From Alcaligenes parafaecalis (GTDB lineage Bacteria; Pseudomonadota; Gammaproteobacteria; Burkholderiales; Burkholderiaceae_B): 64,000 bases of DNA. Below the pieces are notes generated by a model, which was not told the origin of the DNA, searched no databases, and was given only the letters and a program-made list of their open reading frames with translations. The stretch is from positions 1,364,001-1,428,000 of the forward strand of contig NZ_JAPKNA010000001.1 in assembly GCF_026344135.1 (NCBI RefSeq), written 5' to 3'. Below, in pieces: positions 35,973 to 44,783 of this stretch. A program made the position numbers and the translations under genes. Every line of letters starts with the position of its first letter. Positions within the stretch are counted from its first letter, which is position 1.

Positions 35973-36815
35973 ATGTCTGATACCGCCGTGAAGTCCTTTG
36001 TTGGACGCGTACGCGATATTCTTCACGATCTATCCCCCTCAGAACGACGTCTGGCGGAGTTCGCCCTGGACTTCCCGGGCGATCTGGCGGGCTATACCGC
36101 TTCCGAACTGTCTACCCTGGCCAATGTCTCCAACGCCACGGTTACCCGTTTCATCCGGCGTCTGGGCTATGCCAACTACGAAGCTGCCCGCAAGCAAGTA
36201 CGTTCTGAAAAAAATGCGGGTTCGCCACTGCTCCTGGCGGCTACCGAGACCGAGGCCGGGCGCTCACTGACCACACACCTGCAGCAAAGCCAGAATAATC
36301 TGGCCTCAACCTACCGGCGCATCCCCGAAGCACTGCTACAGGAAATTGCCCAGGCTATTTTGGGCGCACGCAAAGTCTGGGTGCTCGGGTTTCGATCCAG
36401 CCACGCGCTGGCCAGCTACTTTCGCTGGCAAATGCTGCAAATCGTGCCCGAAGCCCAACTTATCCCCGGCCCCGGGGAGACCATGGGCGAGCATCTGGCA
36501 GGCATACAGGCAGACGATGTCGTGGTGATCTTTGCGCTGCGCCGTCGCGTACGCAGCATGGATCAGCTCATCGAGCAAATAGCCCAGCTCAACCCGAATG
36601 TGCTGCATATCAGCGATCAGCTTAGCCCGGAAAAAAGCGCCTGCCGCTGGACCTTGCGCTGTGATGTCCAATCGCCCGGCGTGCTGGATAACCACGTGGC
36701 CGTTATTGGTCTGTGCCATTTGATCCTCAGCCAGGTCATGGACCAGGCCGGTCCTGCCGGACGCCGCCATCTGGGTATGGTAGAAGCCTTTCACGACAGC
36801 TTTCTGGAGCTGTAG
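35973..36815 (+). CDS. RpiR family transcriptional regulator (HTH + SIS domain)
   Basis: A 280-residue regulator. The N-terminal HTH is at about residues 20-75 (LAEFALDFPGDLAGYTASEL, then LANVSNATVTRFIRRLGYANY), and a C-terminal SIS sugar-phosphate-binding domain runs from about residue 125 (ARKVWVLGFRSSHALASYF). RpiR proteins sense phosphosugars. The target is probably the following MFS-racemase-MFS row. The start is ATG 35973 after GGAG; an in-frame GTG 17 codons upstream is not favoured. Confidence 0.88.
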   Translation: MSDTAVKSFVGRVRDILHDLSPSERRLAEFALDFPGDLAGYTASELSTLANVSNATVTRFIRRLGYANYEAARKQVRSEKNAGSPLLLAATETEAGRSLTTHLQQSQNNLASTYRRIPEALLQEIAQAILGARKVWVLGFRSSHALASYFRWQMLQIVPEAQLIPGPGETMGEHLAGIQADDVVVIFALRRRVRSMDQLIEQIAQLNPNVLHISDQLSPEKSACRWTLRCDVQSPGVLDNHVAVIGLCHLILSQVMDQAGPAGRRHLGMVEAFHDSFLEL

Positions 36816-36923
36816 GTCGCCCTACGGGCCCCACAAGACCGCGCAAACAACAAGCGCAAGGGCAAGGAAACACGCTGGGGACAACATCCGGAGCAAGAAC
36901 AATCGCCGCCCATTCAAGGAATC

Positions 36924-36963
36924 AAATAAGGATCATACGCAAAACGCGATGATCCTTATTTTA
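36924..36963 (+). terminator. Terminator after the RpiR gene
   Basis: 13-bp stem AAATAAGGATCAT / ATGATCCTTATTT with a 12-base loop and T-rich end. It ends the regulator transcript, so the downstream operon has its own promoter. Confidence 0.8.
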
Positions 36964-37038
36964 TTAAAAAACCTTAAATATCAATAACCTGAAAAGCACA
37001 TCACCAACACTGAAAAATCTTTCTCGTTTACCCTAGTA

Positions 37039-37067
37039 TTGAAAATATTTTTTCATATCAATAATTA
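37039..37067 (+). promoter_or_regulatory. Promoter with overlapping palindrome upstream of the MFS operon
   Basis: -35 TTGAAA (37039-37044), 17-bp spacer, -10 TAATTA (37062-37067). Overlapping the -35 is the palindrome TGAAAA-TATT-TTTTCA (37040-37055), of the A/T-tract type bound by RpiR-family proteins. Regulation by the upstream RpiR gene is inferred. Confidence 0.5.
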
Positions 37068-37126
37068 CTGAAAAAATAATGTTGGGAGACGGACGTGCCA
37101 TACACGTCCTGAAACGAGGAGAAACC

Positions 37127-38545
37127 ATGTCTAGCACCCGTCAAACCTTGCCTGCTGATGCAGAGCAGGCGCAGGCCAGTTCTACGGCCAACCATCATAC
37201 GGTTCAGCAGCAATTGGAAAATTCGCTGGAAACCATTGGTGTCACCCATTCGCACCGCAAGGTGCTGGCCCTGATTTTGCTGGGCGTGCTGTTTGACGTG
37301 CTGGAGCAAAATGCCGTGGGTCTGGTCGGCCCCCTCCTGCAGGAACACTGGGGCCTGACGCCTCGCGATGTCGGGTTTCTGAACACCCTGACCTTCGCTG
37401 CCGCTGCTCTGGGACGTCTGCTGTCCGGCTATATCGCGGATCACTATGGCCGACGCGTGATGCTGACTATCAATCTGGCTCTGTTTACCTTGGGTGCACT
37501 GATCTGCGCCCTGGCCCCCAGCTACGGGATTCTGGGCCTGGGCCGTGTGATTGTGGGCTTTGGCCTGGGGGGCGAGATTTCCATTGCCGTCACCATGCTG
37601 GCCGAGTTCTGCTCCTCTCGTTTTCGCGGCACCGCCGTGGGCACGATTAACGTGGCAGGCGGCGGTTTGGGCAATATGCTGGCTCCCGCTTTCGGGCTAC
37701 TGGTTTTTACACTCTTTCCTGGCCCGGAAAGCTGGCGCTGGGTATTTGGCCTGCTGGTCATGCCCGCCTTCATGGTCTTGTTCTATCGCCGCTACATTCC
37801 CGAAACACCACGCTTTCTGGTGTCCCAGGGGCGTATTGAGGAAGCCAATCAGGTTCTGAATATCCTGGCCTCGGGCAAGTTGGGCCGCCATGTCGCCAAT
37901 CCCTATCCGTATTTGCACAGCGGACCACAAGCACAGAAAGCAGAGCGCGTACGCTTAAGCGAGATCTTCCAAGGTCCTCTGGCCATGCGCACTCTGGTTA
38001 CCGGCATTGCGGTCTGCATGACCTACGGCGCACAACTGACGGTTCTGACGCTGATGCCGACTCTGCTGGTAGAGCAAGGGCACTCTTTGGTGAAAAGCTA
38101 TACCTTCACCATCCTGATGCAGTCCGGCAGTTTGCTGGGCGCCTTTACCGCCTCTTATCTGGGTTCCCGTGTTCCCCGCAAGCGTGTGTTCACCATCGGT
38201 GCCTTGCTGGCCTGCGCCAGTGGTCTGGCCTTCGGCTTTCTCAGTTTCAACATCTATTTAGTGCTGCTGTTTGGCGCAGCCTTCCAGTTCTGCGTGCTGC
38301 TGCTGAATACGACGATCTGGATTTTCTCCCCCGAGCTCTATCCCACCCGTGTCCGCGCCTTTGGGACCGCCTTCATTCTGGCACTGGGAACGCTGGCGGG
38401 TGCATTTGTGCCCACCCTGAGCGGCTGGGTACTGGAAGGCTACGGCGTGGCAGGCATGTTCACTTTAATGGCGGGTATGTATGTCACCTTTGCCGCCGTT
38501 TTGCAGCTAGCGCCCGAAACCTTTGGCCGCCCGCTGGATACCTGA
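37127..38545 (+). CDS. MFS transporter, metabolite:H+ symporter (AAHS-like) type
   Basis: A 472-residue inner-membrane carrier with twelve helices and a long charged N-terminal tail (about 30 residues). Motif A-like loop GYIADHYGRRVMLTINLALF follows helix 2, and VGFGLGGEISIAVTML lies in helix 4. Helix 5 has GRVIVGFG. The family takes up organic acids or aromatic acids with protons. I start it at ATG 37127 after AGGAGAAACC; a longer frame upstream is not supported. Operon with the racemase-like and second MFS genes. Confidence 0.85.
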   Translation: MSSTRQTLPADAEQAQASSTANHHTVQQQLENSLETIGVTHSHRKVLALILLGVLFDVLEQNAVGLVGPLLQEHWGLTPRDVGFLNTLTFAAAALGRLLSGYIADHYGRRVMLTINLALFTLGALICALAPSYGILGLGRVIVGFGLGGEISIAVTMLAEFCSSRFRGTAVGTINVAGGGLGNMLAPAFGLLVFTLFPGPESWRWVFGLLVMPAFMVLFYRRYIPETPRFLVSQGRIEEANQVLNILASGKLGRHVANPYPYLHSGPQAQKAERVRLSEIFQGPLAMRTLVTGIAVCMTYGAQLTVLTLMPTLLVEQGHSLVKSYTFTILMQSGSLLGAFTASYLGSRVPRKRVFTIGALLACASGLAFGFLSFNIYLVLLFGAAFQFCVLLLNTTIWIFSPELYPTRVRAFGTAFILALGTLAGAFVPTLSGWVLEGYGVAGMFTLMAGMYVTFAAVLQLAPETFGRPLDT

Positions 38546-38583
38546 TTTCACTTGATAAGCCGTGTTTCTGCGGCCCTGTATTT

Positions 38584-39261
38584 ATGTCTCATACCGTACT
38601 GCTCATCAATCCCAATACTTCCCGTCCCACTACGGACATGATGGTCGCGCTTGCCCAGGCCTGCTTCACCAGCCTGAAGCGCGACGATATCCGGGTCCGG
38701 GGGCTAACCGCCCCCGAAGGACCAGCCATGTTGACCGAAATGGATGAACTGGAACAGGCCGCTGCCATCGCTGAACACCCACTGGTATTGGCCCAGGCGC
38801 GGGACTCGGATGGCGTCATCGTCGGCGCTTTTGGTGATCCAGGCCTGCAGACTCTGGCAGAGCGGGTTTCTGTCCCTGTGATAGGCATAGGCCAGGCTTC
38901 CATGATGCAGGCCGCCAGCGCTGGCTCCCCTTTTGGCATTGCCACCACCACGCCCGGCCTGGAGCCATCCATTCTGGAACAGGTCCAGCGTTACGGCTGG
39001 GCCGAGCAATTCTCGGGCCTGCGTCTGACGGCGACAGCCCCGCTGGATCTGGCCCAAGCCCCCCGGCGTCAGGATCAGGAGCTGGAAGACAGTGTGCTGG
39101 CCTGTATCCAGAAAGACGGAGCCCGAGCCGTGATCATCGGTGGCGGCCCCCTGGCGCAAAGCGCCCAAGCCTTGCAAAGCAAGCTGGCTGTTCCCGTCAT
39201 CAACCCCATTATTGCTGCCTGCGAGCTGATGGCCGACCGCCTGCCCCCAGATCAGCCTTAA
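38584..39261 (+). CDS. Asp/Glu/hydantoin racemase family protein lacking the catalytic cysteines
   Basis: A 225-residue protein of the racemase superfamily, beginning VLLINPNTSRPTTDMM as hydantoin and allantoin racemases do. At the position of the first catalytic Cys the sequence reads GAFGDPGL (81-88, Ala82), and at the second IIGGGPL (184-190, Gly187). Its other cysteines (27, 174 and 213) are not at those positions. It may therefore use different chemistry, or bind rather than racemise. It is in an operon between two MFS genes, suggesting that a transported metabolite is its substrate. Confidence 0.75.
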   Translation: MSHTVLLINPNTSRPTTDMMVALAQACFTSLKRDDIRVRGLTAPEGPAMLTEMDELEQAAAIAEHPLVLAQARDSDGVIVGAFGDPGLQTLAERVSVPVIGIGQASMMQAASAGSPFGIATTTPGLEPSILEQVQRYGWAEQFSGLRLTATAPLDLAQAPRRQDQELEDSVLACIQKDGARAVIIGGGPLAQSAQALQSKLAVPVINPIIAACELMADRLPPDQP

Positions 39262-39295
39262 GACGCTGTACCCACAACAAAAAAGGAGAAGCCCC

Positions 39296-40621
39296 ATGAC
39301 AAGCAGTATCCCCGTGGACGATGCCCGTGCCTCGCCCGCCAGCAAAAAAGAACTGGATCAGATCTACAAGAAAGTGATGTGGCGCATTTTGCCCTTCATC
39401 TTTTTGCTATGGATGCTGGCCTGGATCGACAGGCTCAATATTGGTTTTGCCAAACTGCAAATGCAGCCCGAGCTGGGCTTTTCCGAAACGGTTTACGGCA
39501 TAGGCGCCGGTATTTTCTTTCTGGGTTACTTCTTTTTTGAAGTCCCCAGCAACTGGCTGCTGCTGCGTATTGGCGCACGCAAGACACTGGCCCGTATCGC
39601 CTTTGGCTGGGGCCTGATCTGCGTGCTGATGATGTTCACCAAAACAGCCGCCTATTTTTATGTCATGCGCTTTTTGCTGGGCGCCTTTGAAGCCGGTTTT
39701 CAGCCCGGCGTGCTGCTGTTCCTGACCTTCTGGTTTCCGGCCCATCGCCGCGCCAAGGCCTTTGCGGTGTTCATTTCCGCCTCCGCGGTTGCCTCTGTCA
39801 TTGGTGCCCCACTGGCGGGCTTGATCATGACCCGCCTGCATGGCGTCAATGACTGGTCCGGTTGGCAATGGTTGTTCCTGCTGGAAGGTCTGCCCACAAT
39901 TTTTGCAGGCATTCTGGCTGTGATCTTCATTGTGGATAGCCCGGAAAAAGCCAGTTGGCTCAGCCAGCGGGAAAAAGACCTGATCAAAGAAGAGCTGGCC
40001 CTGGATGCCAAGGCCGCAGGCCCACGCGAACACAGTTTCAAGAAAGCCTTGGGCAATCGTGATCTGTGGACACTGACCATGATGTTCTTTGGCATTGTGG
40101 CCGCCAACTCCACCCTGGCCTTTTTTGCGCCTACGCTGGTACGCTCGCTGGGCCCAAGCGATCCACTGCACGTCGGGCTATTGGTGGGGCTGGTCTATGT
40201 GTTTGGAGCCATTTTCCAACTGGCACTGGGCTTTAGCGCCGACCGTCGCCGCGAAGCACGCTTGCATACGGGCATTCCGGTCATCATCGGGGCCATTGGT
40301 CTGGCCGGTGTGGGCCTGTTCCTGGGCAATAACACGCCTATGGCCTTCATCAGCCTGATTATTGCCGTGTCTGGCACCATGGGTTGTATCCCGGTGTACT
40401 GGCAATTGCCTAATGCGGTGCTGGCGGGTTCGGCAGCCGCGATTGGCGTGGCCTTCATCAACTCGGTCGCCAACCTGGCAGGCTTTGGGGCGCCCTTTAT
40501 GTTAGGTGCGCTGAAAGACTCCAGCGGCAATTTCCAAAGTGGTCTGTGGATTATTGCTGCACTGGAACTGGCGGTAGGTATCTGGATTCTGTCTTTCCGC
40601 AAGCGCAATGTAGCGGGCTGA
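39296..40621 (+). CDS. MFS transporter, anion:cation symporter (ACS) family
   Basis: A 441-residue inner-membrane carrier with twelve helices. RILPFIFLLWMLAWIDRLNIGFAKLQM is the ACS signature in helix 1; EVPSNWLLLRIGAR follows helix 2. ACS members take up tartrate, phthalate, 4-hydroxyphenylacetate, hexuronates and similar anions. It follows the racemase-like gene by 34 bp with AAAAGGAG before the ATG, and ends the operon before a strong terminator. Confidence 0.85.
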   Translation: MTSSIPVDDARASPASKKELDQIYKKVMWRILPFIFLLWMLAWIDRLNIGFAKLQMQPELGFSETVYGIGAGIFFLGYFFFEVPSNWLLLRIGARKTLARIAFGWGLICVLMMFTKTAAYFYVMRFLLGAFEAGFQPGVLLFLTFWFPAHRRAKAFAVFISASAVASVIGAPLAGLIMTRLHGVNDWSGWQWLFLLEGLPTIFAGILAVIFIVDSPEKASWLSQREKDLIKEELALDAKAAGPREHSFKKALGNRDLWTLTMMFFGIVAANSTLAFFAPTLVRSLGPSDPLHVGLLVGLVYVFGAIFQLALGFSADRRREARLHTGIPVIIGAIGLAGVGLFLGNNTPMAFISLIIAVSGTMGCIPVYWQLPNAVLAGSAAAIGVAFINSVANLAGFGAPFMLGALKDSSGNFQSGLWIIAALELAVGIWILSFRKRNVAG

Positions 40622-40646
40622 TTTTCCAGGAGCCCGCACTTGAGTC

Positions 40647-40689
40647 ACACCCTGAAACCTGATCAAGACCCAGGTTTCAGGGTGTTTTC
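40647..40689 (+). terminator. Terminator of the MFS-racemase-MFS operon
   Basis: Perfect 15-bp stem ACACCCTGAAACCTG / CAGGTTTCAGGGTGT with a 9-base loop, then a T-rich end. Confidence 0.92.
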
Positions 40690-41029
40690 TTATTGTCGAA
40701 AATGCCGGACGTGCTACGGTTTCCCACGCTTTGTAGCGTGGCATCACGGTCTTTACCCCCGTCCTGTTGCACTTGTGCACCGCTTTTACGGAGTTTTCTT
40801 TGAAAAGCGGTGGCTCGATGCTAAAATCTCAGGCTTCATCGGATACGTGGCAAAAAGTCTTTAGGCATTATTCAATCGGGCAGGATGTAAAAACCCAAAC
40901 CCGGTTAAAAAAACAGCCCTCTAGCTTTTTAGTGCCGGTATTTACAAGATTTGAAATCTGCGTGTGCAGCTTTGTTTTTGTAAATACATGCCTTGCTGGC
41001 GGTCCTTATTTGTCAAAACAGGAATCATC
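40690..41029. other. Leader/intergenic region upstream of rpmE2
   Basis: About 340 bp with no credible gene. Two hairpins stand out: CCACGCT-TTGT-AGCGTGG (40724-40741) and CACCGCTTTT / AAAAGCGGTG (40778-40812). A possible promoter TTGAAA (40800-40805), 16 bp, TAAAAT (40822-40827) overlaps the second hairpin. The right half is A/T-rich. Ribosomal L31B genes are often controlled by zinc in other bacteria, but I cannot point to a Zur site. Confidence 0.45.
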
Positions 41030-41296
41030 ATGAAAGAAGGCATTCACCCAGAATACCGTGACGTGGTGTTTCTGGACCTGCAAACGGGCAACTCCTTTAT
41101 CACCCGTTCCACTGTCCAGACTCGCGAAACCACCGAAAAAGACGGTAAGACCTACCCACTGTTCAAGTGTGACGTGACGTCCGAGTCGCACCCCTTCTAC
41201 ACGGGCGCTCAAACCCGTATCGTGGAAACTGGCCGCGTTGAAAAATTCCGCGCCCGTTTTGCCCGTACGGCTGGTACCGTCAAGAAAGGCGAATAA
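41030..41296 (+). CDS. rpmE2: 50S ribosomal protein L31 type B
   Basis: An 88-residue ribosomal protein, MKEGIHPEYRDVVFLDLQTG. It lacks the CxxC zinc motif of L31 type A, which defines the type B paralogue usually made under zinc limitation. It has the longer C-terminal extension (SHPFYTGAQ, then RVEKFRARF). The start (ATG 41030) follows AGGA. It is transcribed alone with a perfect terminator downstream. Confidence 0.95.
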   Translation: MKEGIHPEYRDVVFLDLQTGNSFITRSTVQTRETTEKDGKTYPLFKCDVTSESHPFYTGAQTRIVETGRVEKFRARFARTAGTVKKGE

Positions 41297-41327
41297 GCTC
41301 TCTTTCTCGGCATACCGCGTTCAGCGC

Positions 41328-41358
41328 AAAAAAGGCAGCTTCGGCTGCCTTTTTTTTA
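41328..41358 (+). terminator. Terminator after rpmE2
   Basis: Stem AAAAAAGGCAGC / GCTGCCTTTTTT with a TTCG tetraloop and a following T-run. Confidence 0.92.
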
Positions 41359-41431
41359 GCGTACATTTCCCGGCCAAGGCGCCCCCTTTGCATTAAGATA
41401 GGGCGAATCAACAGACTGTTTTACCCTAGAC

Positions 41432-43192
41432 GTGTCATCCAGCCTCATACCCACCTCCACCCCTGCCCGCCTGACTGCTACCGCTGCTGTCAAACTTCCC
41501 CGACTTGTCCTGCTTGTCGTAGGGACCATTTACATTCTTGCGGGTCTGTTTTTCCGTGATCCCTGGAAGGCAGACGATGTCATCGGGCTAGCCACCATGC
41601 TGACCGCCTTGTCTGATCCCAGCGGTCAGGCTTTGCTGTTGCCGCAAGTGGGCGATCTAGCGCATGCCCAGGATGGGCCGCTGACAACCTGGCTGGGTGC
41701 CCTGTTCATTACGCTGTTTGCCCCCGCCCTGAAACTGTTTACCTCCGAGCTGAACGCCAATATTGTGGCGTCCCGCCTGCCCAATCTGCTGTGGTTCAGC
41801 ATGCTGGCGGCCTCGGTCTGGCATAGCGCCTACTGGCTGGCCCGTCGCCCGGAAGCCCAACCCTTACGTCTGCCCTTTGGGGGCGAGCCCTCGCCCACGG
41901 CCTATGGGCGCATGATTGCCGACGCCACCTTGCTGCTGACGGTAGCCACGGTCGGCATTATCTGGCGCATGCACGAGACCTCGGAAGTGCCTGCCATCAT
42001 TGCCTTCCAGGCACTGGCCCTGTACAGCCTGGTGCGCATGTTTGACCGCCCGGCTTCAGGTGCAATCCTGCTGGGCCTGTCTCTGGGTGCCTGCTTTCTG
42101 ACCCGTGGCTGGCTGGGCGCTGGCCCCATCATGCTGGCCACTGCGCTGTGTTTTATTCCACGCGGTCCCTTGCGCCAGCACAGCCAATGGCTGGCCTTGA
42201 GCGCCGTGCTGACACTGGCCATCATCATGGCCTGGTGGATTCCGGCCAAACGCGTCAGCGTGTACTGGACCGAACAATGGCGTCTGTGGCATCTGGCCGC
42301 CTGGGGCTGGGCCGGTTTCAAAGAACAACTGGATAATCTGCGCGACCTGCTGTGGTTCTTGTGGCCCACCTGGCCCCTGGCCCTGCTGGCGCTGTGGCAA
42401 TGGCGTAGCTGGTTCAAGGCACCCCATATTTATGTACCGGCCATCAGCTTTATCGTGCCCTTGATCAGCCTGCTGTTCATGCGCGATGCCTTCGAGCCAG
42501 AATACGCGTTGCTGGTCGTGCCTTGCGCTATCCTGGCCGCTTTCTCGCTGCCTACGCTGCGCCGTGGCGTCATCAATACGCTGGACTGGTTTGCCATCAT
42601 GTGCTTTTCGCTGACGGCCACCACCGTCTGGCTGGGCTGGATTGCCCAGCAAACAGGCTGGCCACGTCAGATCTCGCACAATATTGCTCGCCAGACTCAG
42701 GGTTACGACACCTTTATTTCCTGGCCGGTCATGATTATTGCGGTGCTGGGCACGCTAGCCTGGATCTCGCTGGTGCGCTGGCGTCTGTCCACCAACCCTC
42801 CCGGCTTGCTGCGTGGCACTGTCTTGTCGGCGGGCGGCCTGATTACGACCTGGCTTTTGCTGGTCACGCTGTGGATGCCCTCGCTGGACTACGTGCGTAG
42901 TTACCGCGACGTCTCTGGCGAGTTGTCCGCCGCCCTGCGCGAACACAAGCAGCCCGGCGAATGCCTGCGCTCCTGGGGCCTGGGCTCGGGTCAACGCGCT
43001 TCCTTCCTGGTGTTCAACAACATCAATATCAATTTCGACAACCGCTGCTCTTTGGTGCTGGAACAGTTCTCCCTGCGCGACCTGCAAGATGGCAAGGCCC
43101 CCATTCCCGACAATGCGGTCCAGCTCTGGCAAGGCAAACGTGGGCCAGATCGTCACGAGGCTTTCCGTCTGCTGCGAGTACAAGCTCAGTAA
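41432..43192 (+). CDS. Membrane glycosyltransferase-like protein (ArnT/PMT GT-C superfamily)
   Basis: A 586-residue multi-spanning membrane protein with a conserved FFRDPWKADD loop after helix 1 (acidic residues in the first outside loop, as in GT-C enzymes) and about ten or more helices. C-terminally there is a soluble domain (after about residue 490). Members add sugars from polyprenyl phosphate to lipid A or proteins. No close family can be named. GTG start at 41432; nine bases before the MATE gene, likely co-transcribed. Confidence 0.75.
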   Translation: MSSSLIPTSTPARLTATAAVKLPRLVLLVVGTIYILAGLFFRDPWKADDVIGLATMLTALSDPSGQALLLPQVGDLAHAQDGPLTTWLGALFITLFAPALKLFTSELNANIVASRLPNLLWFSMLAASVWHSAYWLARRPEAQPLRLPFGGEPSPTAYGRMIADATLLLTVATVGIIWRMHETSEVPAIIAFQALALYSLVRMFDRPASGAILLGLSLGACFLTRGWLGAGPIMLATALCFIPRGPLRQHSQWLALSAVLTLAIIMAWWIPAKRVSVYWTEQWRLWHLAAWGWAGFKEQLDNLRDLLWFLWPTWPLALLALWQWRSWFKAPHIYVPAISFIVPLISLLFMRDAFEPEYALLVVPCAILAAFSLPTLRRGVINTLDWFAIMCFSLTATTVWLGWIAQQTGWPRQISHNIARQTQGYDTFISWPVMIIAVLGTLAWISLVRWRLSTNPPGLLRGTVLSAGGLITTWLLLVTLWMPSLDYVRSYRDVSGELSAALREHKQPGECLRSWGLGSGQRASFLVFNNININFDNRCSLVLEQFSLRDLQDGKAPIPDNAVQLWQGKRGPDRHEAFRLLRVQAQ

Positions 43193-43201
43193 GTTTCAAT
43201 C

Positions 43202-44611
43202 ATGTCCTCCGCGTTTCATCACAACTGGAAAAGCCAGGCAGGCCGAATCCTGCGCCAGGCTTGGCCTGTGCTGGTCGGCTCCTGGGCCGGTATCGCCTTC
43301 GGTGTCCTGGACACCGTCATGGTCGGCCACAGCAGCCCGATCGACCTGCAGGCCATGGGCCTGGGCGTTTCCATCTACATCACCGTCTTTATTGGCTTGA
43401 TGGGCGTTATCCATGCCCTGATTCCTATCATTGCGCAGCAATTTGGCGCGCGCCGCCTGACTGAAGTGGGCCGCTGGTGGGGGCAAGGCGTATGGCTGGC
43501 CCTTTTGCTGACCCTGATCGGCACCCTGGCGCTGGCTTTTCCCAATATATGGCTAAGCTGGTCGGGCGACTTAAGCCCTGAGGTTCATGACCGGGTTACC
43601 TGGTATTTGCGCAGCCTGATTCTGGCCCTGCCCGCCGCCTTGGTATTCCGAACGATTTATTGCCTGGGCACGGCGACCTCTCGCCCCAAGGCCGTGATGC
43701 TGATCAATCTGTTCAGCGTGGCTTTCAAAGCCCTGTTCAACTGGGTGCTGATTTTCGGGAAATTCGGTTTACCTGCCATGGGCGCCGTGGGCTCGGGCCT
43801 GGCGACCACCCTGGTGTCCTGGCTGATGCTGGCCGCAGGCTTGTGGCTGCTGCGCGCCGACCGCTACTACAAACCGTTTACGCTGCGACTGGGCCTGCCT
43901 AACTGGGCGGCACAGAAAGAACTGCTGCGTCTGGGGCTACCTATGGGCGGCTCCTACCTGATCGAGATCTGCGCCTTCAGCTTCATGGCCTTGCTGGTTG
44001 CCCGTGAGGGGGTCTTTGCTTCCGGGGCTCACCAGATCATGGCCAATCTGGCTGCGGTCTGCTTTATGGTGCCGATGGCCGTGGGGGTTGCTGCCGCGTC
44101 GGTGAGTGCACAGGCGATTGGTGCGGGGCAATATCATCGCGCCCGGCAGGTAGGGATGTTGAGCCTGGCTATTGTGCTGGCAGGGGTCACCCTGACCATC
44201 ACCCTGCTGGTTCTGCTGCGCCCGACCCTGGCCAATGCCTATACCGACGATGCTGATGTTGCACTGCGGGCTTTACTCTTGCTGCAACTGCTGCCCTTCT
44301 TCCACTTTTTTGATGCCTTCCAGTGTCTGATTTCTTATTTGCTGCGGGCTTATAAAGTGGCTTTTGTCCCTATGCTGCTGCAATTTTTTGCCTTGAGCGT
44401 GCTGGGTCTGGGCGGCGGCTGGTGGCTAGGCTTTGGACCTGCCGCCGGATCGCTGGAAGGTGTGATTCAGTGGCTGGCACCGGGAGCACCTGTGGGCGCT
44501 GCCAGCTTGTGGACCATGTCCAGCCTGGGACTGGGAGCTTCGGCCTTGCTGCTGCTGTTCTGGTACAGCCACATTCTGCGTATCTACAATCCAGCAAGGC
44601 GCAAGACTTAG
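43202..44611 (+). CDS. MATE family efflux transporter
   Basis: A 469-residue inner-membrane protein of twelve helices with the NorM/MdtK-like N-terminus (LRQAWPVLVGSWAGIAFGVLDTVMVGHSS) and ALIPIIAQQFGARR in helix 2. NorM-type pumps export cationic drugs in exchange for sodium or protons. It follows the glycosyltransferase gene after nine bases. Downstream is a tandem repeat and then a bidirectional terminator. Confidence 0.88.
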   Translation: MSSAFHHNWKSQAGRILRQAWPVLVGSWAGIAFGVLDTVMVGHSSPIDLQAMGLGVSIYITVFIGLMGVIHALIPIIAQQFGARRLTEVGRWWGQGVWLALLLTLIGTLALAFPNIWLSWSGDLSPEVHDRVTWYLRSLILALPAALVFRTIYCLGTATSRPKAVMLINLFSVAFKALFNWVLIFGKFGLPAMGAVGSGLATTLVSWLMLAAGLWLLRADRYYKPFTLRLGLPNWAAQKELLRLGLPMGGSYLIEICAFSFMALLVAREGVFASGAHQIMANLAAVCFMVPMAVGVAAASVSAQAIGAGQYHRARQVGMLSLAIVLAGVTLTITLLVLLRPTLANAYTDDADVALRALLLLQLLPFFHFFDAFQCLISYLLRAYKVAFVPMLLQFFALSVLGLGGGWWLGFGPAAGSLEGVIQWLAPGAPVGAASLWTMSSLGLGASALLLLFWYSHILRIYNPARRKT

Positions 44612-44687
44612 CAATAAGCAAGACCAAGGCACTGGCATTCGCTCAGTTCAGGGCAGACTCAAATGTCCAGATGCTGACCACCCTGTG

Positions 44688-44783
44688 CCCTTTTGCTCTT
44701 TGCCCTTTTGCTCTTTGCCCTTTGCCCTTTGCTCTTTGCTCTTTGCTCTTTGCTCTTTGCTCTTTGCTCTTTGCTCTTTGCTC
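44688..44783. repeat. Heptanucleotide tandem repeat (CTCTTTG / CCCTTTG)
   Basis: Thirteen units: 44688-44731 alternate CCCTTTTG, CTCTTTG and CCCTTTG forms, and 44732-44780 are seven perfect copies of CTCTTTG. The array starts 76 bp after the MATE gene stop. Downstream, AAGAGCAAAATAGGGCAAA (44803-44821) is an imperfect reverse complement of TTTGCCCTTTTGCTCTT (44699-44715), so the transcript could fold into a long hairpin. It is slippage-prone. Confidence 0.9.

Larger units (their letters stand above)
36816..37126. other. Intergenic region with terminator, operator-like palindrome and promoter
   Basis: A 311-bp gap downstream of the RpiR gene. From about 36900 it becomes A/T-rich. It contains a terminator, then a likely regulated promoter of the MFS operon, each listed separately. 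I see nothing else of note in the remainder. Confidence 0.5.

Noticed and set aside
40640..40864. A 74-codon open frame downstream of the ACS transporter
   Set aside because: It runs through the operon terminator and two hairpins, without domain or ribosome site.
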